Source: Ifrita kowaldi (lineage: Eukaryota > Chordata > Aves > Passeriformes > Cinclosomatidae). Taken from it: DNA of 64,000 nucleotides. Both the position numbers and the translations under genes were made by a program. Under the pieces are notes generated by a model. The model was not told the DNA's origin. It ran no database searches and worked only from the letters and a program-made list of their open reading frames with translations. The stretch lies in contig VZRS01005627.1 in the NCBI GenBank assembly GCA_013398055.1, positions 158,116-222,115 on the forward strand, given 5' to 3'. Shown here piece after piece: positions 1 to 12,164 of the stretch. The number at the start of each line of letters is the position of its first letter. The stretch's first letter is position 1.

Positions 1-1128
1 TTAAGCAATAGACAGGGAATCAAATGGGAGAGGATCAGAGAACTTGCCCTACTGTGCAGAGACTGCTCTGGGGAGAAGGAAAGGAGCTGACAGCTGTTCT
101 TGTTGTTTGACCAGCAGCAAGAAAACAGATTCATATTTAATGGACCTGAATATTTTATCTATTAAATGAGACCAACATTACATAATTATTTTCATTTATA
201 AGAATCAAAAATGGGTCTGAACTGTTGAATTTAGTTCAGAAGCAGTTTTTCATAAAAACCAACATATTTTAGAAGTGGGACCACACAAACACTCCATCTT
301 TAATTAGGATCCAATAGTGAAGGACTGATTTTACAAGGTATGAGTTTTCTTTTGTGATATTACGAGATTCCTCTTGAATCACTATGTGCAATGTTATGAA
401 TTCATCAGAATCAGATACTATATGAGAGAAGATTAATACCATGAGGAATAAATCTTTCATCTTCATGAGGATGAAAACTTCTACACAAACAACTTCTGCT
501 GTTGCATTCAGCATTGACACTGTAAAACAGTTGGATGAACAGTTATTGGAACTGCTGTTTGTAGTGCAGCATCTTTGGTTATACTTCATAGACCAGAAAA
601 TCTGTAATGGATTTCTTGCAATTCCAACACTCCTGCTTGGTAACAATCTCATACAACTTTCAATCAACAGAAGGTGGTGAGAGGAGAAGTGCTGATAAGT
701 CCTCTCATCCACAACTGCTTGCAAAATCAAAGAAGAAGTTAATTCATACTTCGGTTATGCTGTTGAATTCTCTTTCATGGAGAGATTCCAGGGTGGACAT
801 GGGCAGTGGTAGTCTTTCTATTTTTGCTTGGTGTTATTCAGAAGATACTAGAGAGCTTACAACACAGTATGGAAGCACAATGGAAGCTGCTTTTCTATGA
901 CACTGGTATCTGCTGAATCCATTGCAATCTCTTCGAGATTTGGGGACTCAGGAGAAGAATGTCCTGTTTTTTCCATTTGAGTGAACTCCATCAGGCTGGC
1001 TGCAGAGTTTCCCCAGGGCTATTCCAGATGACACTGTAGCCAAATCTTTCTTTAAATTTCAGATCATACTCATGTCATATGCAAAATATGGTAGTTTGGG
1101 GTTTGTTCTGTTGTTTTTTTTTTTTTAA

Positions 1129-1345
1129 ATCATGGAATATTTTGAGTTGGAAGGGACCTTTAAAGGTCACCTACTCCGACCCCATTTCAATGAGCAGGGT
1201 CATTTCAACTAGATCAGGTTGCTCAGGGCACCATCCAATGTGACCTTGAATGTTTCCAGGGATGGGGCATCCACCACCTCTCTGGGCAATCTCTTCCATT
1301 GTTTCATCACTCTCATTTTTAAAAAATTATTCCATATATCTATTG
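1129..1345 (-). mobile_element. CR1 LINE 3' end, reverse orientation
   Basis: Read on the minus strand, this is the 3' UTR and tail of a chicken-repeat-1 (CR1) non-LTR retrotransposon. The plus strand shows the reverse complement of the usual CR1 end: GAGTTGGAAGGGACCTTTAAAGG near 1144, then the usual 'agatcaggttgctcagggc' and 'ccagggatggggcatccac' blocks. CR1 copies are typically truncated at the 5' end, and only about 215 bp is confidently recognisable. A poly(T) run lies directly to its left. The sequence to the right, to about 2400, is too diverged to assign. Confidence 0.88.
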
Positions 1346-2129
1346 TGAATCATCGCATAAGATTCCAACCTCCTATATTCCATTTTCAAAGACTGTTGAT
1401 CCTGTTTGGGGTAATGGAAAGGTGGAAAAGGAATTGGGCCTATATCTTGATTTGCTTCTTGGACACTGAAACCTGAGTAATAAAATCATGTAGAAATTTA
1501 AAGAACATAAAAATGTCAAGGAAGATTCAGACTCAGTTACCAGCAGATACATTGCCACAGATTGTTAAATCATATTGGACTTGCTTGATTTCTTTTGCAG
1601 TGAGTTCAGGTAAAAATGGCTGTGAGTATCATCATTCTGCTCTTGAAACTTCTCAAGCTGCATTTAGCAGTTTGTTCCTTTAGTCTAATTCATCATCTTT
1701 TGCCTTGTCAAGACTAGTTGTTCTTTCTGTAAACAATCATATTGTTGCTTGTAGGTAAATCACTGGCTTTCTTCTTACTCTAGACATCCTTCATTTATTT
1801 GAAATATCATTCACATAATTTCCTCACCTCTCTTTTCAAGTTTATGGTCTTATGTCTTGAAATGCCTTTCTTGCCTTGGTAGTCTCAAGTTTCTTAAGTC
1901 TCTTCTGTTCTGATTGGCATAGTACTGCAAGTGTACATAAGGATAGGTACCCCGGGAATGTCCTACATCTGCTTGAGGACCTAGCATGTCATACAGTATG
2001 GTATATATGGCCATTGTTATGTCTTTTTATTCTGTGAACTTTTGTATTTTAGATAAGAATGTTGATGGTCATCAGCATCCTTTCGGTCCTTTGCATTTCA
2101 TGAATTTTCATGCTAATATTGTCGGTGCT

Positions 2130-2360
2130 TCTTCAAGATGATTAACAGATATGTTAAAATACGGGGCCAAATTCCAGCTTCTGGCTTCCCAATATCATTC
2201 ACCTGTCTTCCTGTGGGTAATTGTACATGCATCTGGGACATGTCGTCTCTTCTGTTTTAAGATAATGTACCAAAGACTTTACTGAAATCCATATATCATA
2301 TGTGTTCATTCAGTAGTTACACACTAATGGTCTGGAAGGATTTGGTCTAGAAGCCTCTAT
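2130..2360 (-). repeat. Possible ancient LINE remnant
   Basis: A phrase around 2270-2295 (accaaagactttactgaaat) resembles the reverse complement of a segment of CR1/L3-type ORF2 seen in old vertebrate LINE copies. The rest is too diverged to align by eye. It could be an upstream part of the CR1 at 1129-1345 or a separate old copy. Confidence 0.25.
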
Positions 2361-5300
2361 GACCCTGTATTTTCTTTTGATTATAATTTTTTTGTTTGTT
2401 TCCTTTTGGGATAGAAGGGGGTTAGGGGAGGGGAACAAGCTACTGTCATATAATACTTCAGGTTTTCTCCTCTATGAAGTCTGGCTTTGTCTTCAAGAAG
2501 GTGACTCACCCAACCACAATTTCAGTGTAGAGCCTGAGCAAATGATTTCTTATGCAGACCCCCAGCCATTTTAATAAGCTTCATTTCTGTTATCAGAGCT
2601 CAGATAATGAGTTTCTTGGTGCTCTCTCAGAACTGATTTATTCCGCTTAAATTTTTTCCAGAATCCAGGAGCCAAGTTATTTTTGATTAATTTTTAAATT
2701 TACTCCTAATTTGTTGTTTCTAATAATTTTACCTTGAATGTTTCCGTCTTGGAACTCTGGTTTAGATGGGCTTGCTTATGCTGACCACTGTGATGACTCC
2801 GATATATCTTCTAGACATTTGCAGTCTGATCACCTGCCAAGTTCTATATTTTCCATATGTTTTCCTGTGTTACTAAATTTCCTGTCAACCAGCTGCGTAT
2901 GCTGCTGTTACGTCTTTTGGATTCTGTTGCTGTTTTTTCTACATTTGGTCATTTGACTCATTTGATCCAGATGAGTATGTACATTAATTGACTACTCTGG
3001 AGGCGTAAGTAGGGTGACAATGCTTTTCAATATTAATTAAATCTGTATTTGTTATTCTGGATAGATCAGAAAGCCTCTTTTACAGTGGTAAAACCAGGAC
3101 TGTCACTTTAAGGCCACGGTAAATGAAAAGCTGACTCTTCTTCCTCTGTAAAGAAGTGCTTCTTGCATCTTGCCATCTGTATGTTTGACAAGAGGTGATT
3201 CCCATGTAAAAGCAGCTCGGTGCCATCGTCTTCCACAGCATCAGAGGCTGAAGTGTGTCAGGCAGCAGAGATGATACTCACTGTGAGTTTTGGGAGCACT
3301 TCCTACATAAAGACTCTCATTAAAGGAAGAGCTACAGATCTGTCTCTTTAAGGAGCACCTGGTCAGTCTTTTCTTCAACATCACTATCATTTCCTTACAA
3401 GGATGTTACCTAGAAACAAGATGTGATACTTCCTTTTTTTCAACTCAGATATCAAACCTTACAGAGACATTACCATATAATGATTTCGTGCACCTTTCTC
3501 CACTTCTAGTCTTTTTAATTCTTACCTGTATGTCATTCAGGTAGTGTTTAAGTTATTTATAAATTATTTAATTTTTTTTTCTTTATAGTTAAATCATCTA
3601 GGTTTATAAGAGTTAATTATTGCAATGTAACATTTCTTATATAGAATTTGTTAGCTATGTTCTTTCAAATAATTTGATTTTGCCACTTTACAGAAGCAGC
3701 ATTATGTTTCCCATAATGTAAAATACATGTAAGTTTGGCTTTAGATTGGATGCAGTTGCAATAATTGCTAAATTCTACATGTTTTCAACCTAGCTTAAAG
3801 CATAGAGAATGCTGCAATTGTACAGACGATATACCTGAAGTACATGATAACATGTCACATAAATAAAACTACCTTTAATTTTGCAATCATAATCTGTTAT
3901 TGTGAGCAGTAATACAGCAATTTTCCTCTGGGAAAGGGGAAAAATGTCAGTGTATTATGCAACACTTCATAAAACTATTTATACAGATTTATTCAGTCAT
4001 TTGCTTTAAATACATGTGAAGTGACATTGCTAACCTCTGCATGTTTAGATAAGGTTTCTTTTCTGAATACAAACACTTTTTAAAAATATAATGAGTGTAT
4101 TTTTAAAACCATGAGTAATTCTTTACTCAGTGCTCTTTGTATTACATAAGGTATTCAGTCAGCACACCTGAAAGGGACAGTGCATTGCTGCTCAAAGTGC
4201 AAATCACGAACAAGGGAAGTTGTCAAACTAATGGCATTTTTCGATCCAAAATTTGGGTACCAAGAACATGGAATGTCAATATGATAATGAGTTTAAACAC
4301 ATATTAATATATTTTAATACAATAGAAGTGTTCTCAAAAAATTAATGAAGGACTTATGGAGCTAAGAAGGTTTAAACGAATACAGGTATCTTTGCAATTC
4401 ATTGCCCTCCTGGCCCACTGTTGTTCTATCTAGATTAGCACAGGGTTGGTAAAGGAGGTGAGATGGCAAGGCAGCAACAAATAGAAGCTTAACCTGCCCT
4501 CAGATGCACGTGGTAACTTTCTTCCCCTTCAAGTTGTCTCAGCTGCTGTTTTTATTCCTACAGCTTTTTGACCAAGGAAAGGAGTCTGGCCAAGTTTAGC
4601 TGGACAAGTTTAATAGTTTTCCTCAGATCTTTCACTCTAAGGGAACTCAATTGCATTATCAGAGCTTTGAGTCAAATAAGAACATGCAATTAATTACCTG
4701 TTTCACAAGTGATTACCTAATTATTTCAACTACGCAACTGGTAAGCTGAGGATGGACTGGCTGTTGTGTAATCTAGCAGGGAAATGGGGCTTCCACAGCA
4801 TCGTCCTTCCCCAGATGCCCATTTTCAGATTCACCGTCTAATGTATGGGTGCTCTTGGAGCAGGGATACTGAGAACTTTCTATTCTATTGTGCCAGAAAT
4901 GCCCTCTGTTACAGCAGCACTCTTGGAAATGGCACAGTCAGCATAGGGCTGGTGTGCTGCCTGACATTTCCCATGACATCTTCCAAACTTCTTTTTACCA
5001 CTTTACTAGAGAAGAACTAGAAGAGCCTGTGCCTTTTTCTTTTTTCCTCTGTCATATCCATAGATGTCTCTAAAAAAGGAAGGGTGGATTAGATGAAGGA
5101 GTGTGTTACCCTGACCCAAAGCGAATGCACTGATCTGTACCTGTGGCCAGCTTGTGACGGCTTTCAGTGCACTGCAAACAGGCAAGGTCACTCTCCTCAA
5201 TTTTCAGGCTGTGGTGTGAAGATGCATTAGCATAGGGCTGTAGGCCCGAGATAATAGACTTTGCTCCAATGCAATGCTCCAAAACAATTAGGCTTGGCTA

Positions 5301-8300
5301 ATGCCTTTATTTCCCCACTGATTTACTGCTGGCTTGCTGCTGGCCTTTTCAGTTCATAGCAATTTCTATCTGAAGAAATCATATAATGCATCTTCAGGGG
5401 GAAGAAACTACTGCAAAGGTACCTAAAACCACTCAGTACCTACTACGTGAATGGCACTTTACACCCTACGGACCAGAGGTACTTGTAATATAAAACGTGA
5501 GTAAGCATATAGAACATGTTTACAACAAGAGGTAAAAGCTTTTGGTAAAAAGAGGATTTTTAAACAGGCTCAGTTAATAAACTGAACAGGGTATTAAAAC
5601 ACTAAGGCAACAGGAAGCTCTTAAAATTTCAGTCTCAAATCTCAAATCCTTACTGCTCTATATTGCTGGAGCTAATGCTGCCACTGTCCAGATATCAGTG
5701 AAAGAATTTATCCTCTTTCTTTCTCTCCAAGGAGAGTTTTCCTTTTGTTTGCAGTACAGGTAAAGCTACACGAGGACTGATTGTTGATCCAGGGTCAGAA
5801 GATATTCCTTACACAGCAGTTTATTGAAGGACATGTAATAAAGTAGGCATGGATAATAAAAGCTTAGCCTTTCTTCTAAATTTAAATTCCTGCATTCTCA
5901 AGGAACAACTTTAATATGAAACAGTCAGCAATGCACAGGGTGCTTGGCCAGCCTCTTTGTGTTTTATCAAACCAGAGTTTAGATAGGAGTGAAATTTGAG
6001 GAAGTTCCAGTTTTAGCTCACAGCAGTTTGCAGAAGCAGTCAGAAGGTGCTTTGTTTCCACAATCCATGCTGGTATTCCACATGACATCTGAATAAAGGT
6101 CAAGTCAACTGCATGAGGCCTTTTTTCTCCAGCTGCGCTCCTTTGAATGCCATATTTAATTAATGTAAGACCAGTGCCTGTACACTTGTTTGAAGCACAT
6201 TATCCCCTTCGCTTTTGTACTGCATCTACAGCCTGTGACCCTGAGCAGAACAAAATTTTTGGTTCATAAAAGAATCCCTTAGTGTAGTTTAGGTCATTAT
6301 ATCAAGTTGTGAACAAATAAGACACAAAAAAAGACAAATTATGTACAGTGAAGTACAAGAAATGTATGTAGCGGCAGTCCAGAAGGTGTGTCTGGCTAGG
6401 GAATTTGGTGAATTGATTTCCTGAAACACATCAGCTCTAAAGAGTTTGTCAAGGTTTAACTCAGTGGCCAGGAGCTGGCAAATTTCTATCCAAAACATAG
6501 ATTGCAACTGCAAGTAGTATATGCTAGAGAAGGTAACCTAGTTGTGCTCGTGAATTTTGAGATCACTGGATTGTGTATACTTGGATGACACTAAGTGGTA
6601 AAAATATTATTATAATGTTGTTACAGTGACTGTTTGTCAACCTCTTTATTTACATGAGAACACATTCTAAAGACTCTATCCATTTAGATGCATTTAGAGG
6701 CATCCATTTAGACATGTGGGAATTGAATACCTACTTTTTTCTTTTATTTTTTTAAAGGATGTTAGTGTTTGTATTGCTTACACGTATGTTAAATTTAGTG
6801 AAACAGTCAAGCTGGCCTATAAAGACCTATGTTTCTTGGCAAATTCACTTAGTTACAAATTCTTTTGGATTCCCATGCTTTCCCAGAATTCTGCATATGG
6901 GGAAAGATAGACACCAGGAGTTAGTTTTGTGTAACTCAGGAAAATATTAAGAGGTCAGTAGGATTATGCCTAAACTCAAATATGTGTATTTAGAGAGAAA
7001 TACATGTTTATATATGAATATATCTTATTTTACTCCTTAGAAACTAGTTTTAAGAATACTTCTGTAGTGATAAAATGTTGTACTGGAACGTGGAATTCTA
7101 TGTCTTTTTTTATTCTTATGTCTCTATTCCTTTTTTTAGAATGCAAGTTAGAGACTTGCATTTAGTTTTCTTCCACATGTAAAAACTTGTCGAGACTTCT
7201 CCCTGAATTTAGTGTATCTTACAGCTGTGTGCAAAAAGCTATACATACCTGTCCTCGCTCATGTTCTCAAAACAAGCTCCACATTCTGGTAATGTGGTTG
7301 TCAGAAACTTAACACTTGTGGATGGCCTGAAGGATGCAACAATAAAGGTCACAGAGCCTAAATCAGTATGATTCATTCCATGTAATGGGTTTTTTTGGAC
7401 CACTGTCTATCCATGTATTTTGTAAATATTCAAACTATAACATGTTTAACTACCTGAACTCAAGTTTGATTGAATTGTACAGACGACACAAAAAGCCCCC
7501 ACATCATGAAGAAAACTATAATCTAGTTTTTATTTTCCCTAGAACTAATGCATACACAGAAACAATTAAAGTATAATATAAATTTTGTAATGATACATAA
7601 TATTTATACATATTTTGCATACACAGAAATTTACTTCGAAACAAATTTGAAATTACTAACCATGTCTTGGCAAAAATTTTCTTAATTCTTGTCATTCATT
7701 TTTAAATGAGTGACAAAATGTTAGACTCTCCCCAAAAAGCAGGCTATCAGTGTACAAGTAAATAATGTAGGAACATTTTAATTTCATCAGCTTTTTTTGT
7801 TGTTTTCCATAATTTTAAAGCAGAAGACTTTTTGTTTTAATATTGTCAGGACAAGTCCTCTGAACCTTGCAGTATCTATAGCTGTGGAACTGTCTCTGTT
7901 TCAGGCTTCTAAATCAGCAGCGAACATGATCATATGAAATACTTTTCCAGATCTTTTTTAATTTGGAAATTTGTTATAAAATGTTAGAAATTAATCTTTC
8001 TTTTCTTTGTAACAAAATCTTCTCAGTGATTTTTCCATAGAAAAATCTCAGGAATTTTCTTTTAGTTTTGTTGTTGTTGATGAATTAGTTGCAGTTTCTC
8101 TCCAGAGTTTTATCCTTGGACCTCATGCTGTCTCTGAACATGTTTGTCTTTGGGCTGGGGCCAAGAATTATATATTCCCCAAAATCACAAGCCTGAATCT
8201 GTTGACAAGTGAGTATATCATGGTCAGATGGATGAAACTGGTAGACTGCCATTCAGTCCACCCACTCTCGTGACAAGGATGTGCTGCACTCCACATTATA

Positions 8301-11300
8301 TTTGGCTTGAAACAAGCAAAATAACATCTTTAGTATATTTTACAGAAGCTGTTCTAGAGGAGCAACTTAACAACCTTATTTTTACTGTCTAGTTCATATT
8401 TCAAAACCATAACTATATCCAAGTTATACCCTAGAAATTTTGCCAGTTGTGGTGATAATCGTGTGTTTGATGCATTTTTTATCTTACATGACACTTTCTT
8501 ATATAACCAATTTTTCTCTGTTTCTGTAGTAGATTTTTGGTGCTAGATATATCTGCTAAATTATATTTTGTAAAACACCACAATTGGAAGACATGACTGT
8601 CATGAAGGCTTGATAAAAATTTGATTTTATTTATCACAGATGGAAGAGAGCAGCTTTTAAGATGCAGGTTCTTGCTGATGTATTCTTCATTTATATTATC
8701 TTCAAGAAAATTAATTGTATACTCGTAAGTGGGATGATATTTTAACAAAGAAATAACAAACAACTTCATCAGAGCAGTATTAGGAGGAATCTGGACTATC
8801 TAACACCTTGGGTTTTGTGAAACAGTAGGATTTAAGCTGTTGTTAATTGCTACGCCACAAGTCTTCTGTTCCACATCACCTGCCTTTGCTTCCTCCTACG
8901 TCTCAGTAGTAAAAAAATTGTTGCTGATAATTGTACTTGAGAAGATGTTGATATAAACTTCAAGCTTATTGGATTCCGTGCTGCAGTTTAAACAAGTTCA
9001 TATTTCACGGTTGGCATGATGGCAAATGCCATCAAACCAAAGATGCTTTAGCCTCTCACATTTTATCTTGGCACTCATTCTTCAGTGCCTTAAATACAGA
9101 ATCCCTTGTTTAAGTAATGGATACCAAGAGGAAGTTACATTTTCAGCCATTTCTCAATCCTACAATACTTGCAACTAAGTTATTGATGTGTTACTAAAGA
9201 TAATAATCAAGAAGCCACATATATCAGAAGGTAAAACTGGATGTCTAGAAATTGATTTACAAGTATTAGAGCTATGTTAAAGCTGCATGTTCAGAACTTG
9301 TATTTTTTCCACACCCTTTTTTTTGTTTTTGAGCTCTGACTGGTTTCTTGGGGGGGCAGGGTATGCTTAGATTTTCAGTCTTTAAAAAGCTCAAGAACCT
9401 GAAGAAAATCCTTCTGTAATTTGAAGAGTTTCTCTGAATTTTCTGACTTGAAACCAAATGAAGCAACCTGAAATTATAAGTCTACCCAATTTTACCGTCC
9501 TCTAACTGCATTCTTTACAGCCTGACCCAAATCTTATATGTATAACAATGCATGCTAGCCTAGTTTCATAAACAGTAACTGCAATAGTGACAGTAAATTG
9601 AGTTTTGTACAGACAATGGAAATGCAGAGTTCGTTGCATTGTTAAAGACATTGTTTCACATATGGATATTTTGAAATATTAGGCATTTGTGTCTTATAAA
9701 TTTCTATAACTTTATCTTAGCAGACTGGCTTATCATGTCAAAAATACCCGTGTAGCTTTAGGCGGGTGCCCTTTGAAAATCCACTGGGTTTCAGAGTGAA
9801 CCCAGCAGCAGCTTACACAGAGCTATCTACCTGCCACACATTGCCTATGTAGTCAGGGCAATTCCCAGAGCCCAGTGGTTCCCACTCAGTAAGTCAAACC
9901 TTGCTGATGAGGTGGAAGATCCCTATTACATGTAAAGTGCACGTCATACTGTTACCTGATCTTGCTAGAGCTACCTGTGACTAGTAAGGAATTGGATGTC
10001 ACTGGCTTTCCAAGCAAACCTCAGCTTTTAAGAGGTGGGAAACTATGCTATAGATAGTAAGATCTTTATATATAACAAATTAAATTGTATATCTAGGCAT
10101 GTCATGTAAGTCTTCATTAATAAAGGGATCTTTATTTCTGTCTTCATTTCTTAATAATGTCAGTTCACAGGACATATAAATCCTAAAATTCAGGTTTTAA
10201 TCTTTGTAATAGACTGAATACTTCCAGTTTAGATTTCGTAGCTTAGCTCACCGGATTTTTGGTTTTTTCTAATGGCAGGTCTACTTAACAAAAAGATACT
10301 TCTTTTCAATTTACAGCTGTTTTGTTTCAAAGCATTTTTCTATCAGAGATTCCATCCCTACTATTTTATACACAGTTTCTGAGCCATTCTACCATAAAAT
10401 GAGCCATCAGTCCCTGCCTGTAGCTGAAGGTTACAGGTGAAAATGAACAGTGTATGAGAAAGGAGAAGTGTCAACGTTATATCTTTTCAATTCATCAATA
10501 TAAATTTCTCTCATATTATAAAACTGTGTTTGGCATAAAAGCAAAGCATAATCACCAAGGAGCTGATTTACTGAAAGTTAATAATTTCAGAGGTCTGGTC
10601 ATCCTTGGAGGATTCCTAATGAATGTGTGTGGGAGTGTAATATCCTTGTATTTTACAGTTGCTAATGTATTAGTGTAAGAGGAATTCCTCAAGAAAGCCA
10701 TCATTTTGGAGTTTCTAGCTATCAGGGAGAATATATAATGGTAACAATTCTATGCTTTCCTCTGTATTCCCTCTGTTTGAGACCATCAAAAAAAGTCATG
10801 GCCTCTTTCAAGGCTTCAGAGTCAGCTTTTCTTCCATTTGACCTGGACTTATAAATGAATATCATTTGCATCATATATTTTGTCATTCACATTTAAGATT
10901 GGTTTATAAAAACCCCAGTGTCTTGCATGGTTGCTGAGCTCTGGTCATTTCTCCTCCACTTCTGCTTTCATCTTTTATTTCCATAGTACTTGCAGCTGCT
11001 TTTTCTTCATCCTCCCTTCCTTTCTCGTCCCTGGGAATTTCTCCGTTAAGTTTGAACTCTCCTGTTCACCATAAAGGGTCTAGTTCTATGGTTGAACAAT
11101 CCTTCAGCACCAAGAGATCTTTTTAACCTTCTTCCACCTCCTTTTGAAACCGCTTTTACACTTACTTTCTCCCCAGAATAATTTTAATAATTGTTTTCAT
11201 ATCATCATATCTTCCTTGGTCAAATGACCAGTTGGAAAAAATACATTTACATCACAACATTATGTTACCTTGAGGAGCAGAGCAAGGCAGTAATAGCACC

Positions 11301-11844
11301 TCTGAAGCCAGAATGTACCTGTGCTAATTGCTGGCTTAGAGGTCCCTATATATTTTAATTACTTGTCCTACTATTACCCTACAGTGCTTTAATTTTAAAT
11401 GAAAGATAATAGCTGCCTTATCTCTAAGGAAACTGGTCTTGATTTTATTAACTTACAGGACAGAAGAATAATTGGCACATATCATTGTCCAGAAATGTAT
11501 TCAACAAAGGTATCTTTCATTGTTTTCTAATGTTTTTATCCTCAGAGACTTAGAATTCAGGTCTTGACCGGTTATGGTCATTAAAGATCCCATGGCACTT
11601 TTTTATAGTGTGGTCATCTCAACTCCAAGCACCTGGCCAAATATCAATTTATGTAACTGTTCTGCTTACCCAACATTTCCCACCACCACTCACCCACCCC
11701 ATAGTTTCAATTGGCTACAACATTCTCCATTTCCTCAACTAAAATAAAGTGTGTTTTTCTGCAATGTCAGTCACCACATTTCACCTCAGAGGTGATTGTG
11801 CTTCACTGGGAAGTGAAGTGGTTCTTCTTTCTAATGCTTGTAAA

Positions 11845-11900
11845 GCGCTTTGGGATCCTTTTGAATGGGTGGTGCTGTTTACAATAAATATAGTTCACTG
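11845..11900 (+). repeat. Possible ancient amniote interspersed repeat
   Basis: The block TGTAAAGCGCTTTGGGATCC, followed by GGTGGTGCTGTTTACAATAAATA, resembles the conserved 3' portion of an old vertebrate interspersed repeat (AAAGCGCTTTGGGATCC followed by GGTGCTATATAAATA). I recognise the pattern but cannot name the family with certainty. It lies within the GABRB2 intron. Confidence 0.4.
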
Positions 11901-12035
11901 TCATTCTATCTCAGGCTTCATTTCGTTACAAAAGCATGTTTTAGTTAGAGTTGGGCGAATCTACTTGATGGAAAAAACATTCCCAGCTCTCTCTAATTTG
12001 ACAGGGAACCTTTTGTCAAAGGTTGAAGAGATAGA

Positions 12036-12164
12036 TTCCTTCCTTCCTTCCTTCCTTCCTTCCTTCCTTCCTCCCTTCCTCCCTTCCTCCCTTCCTCCCT
12101 TCCTTCCCTCCTCCCTTCCTTCCATCCTTCCTTTCTTCCTTCCTTCCTTCCGTCCTCCATTCCT
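12036..12164 (+). repeat. (TTCC)n polypyrimidine microsatellite
   Basis: About 130 bp of nearly pure pyrimidine on the plus strand: TTCC units, a central part of alternating CTCCC/TTCC variants, then interrupted TTCC again. The complement is (GGAA)n. The long frames over it on both strands are low-complexity artefacts. It lies in the intron about 3 kb before the last exon. Confidence 0.97.
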
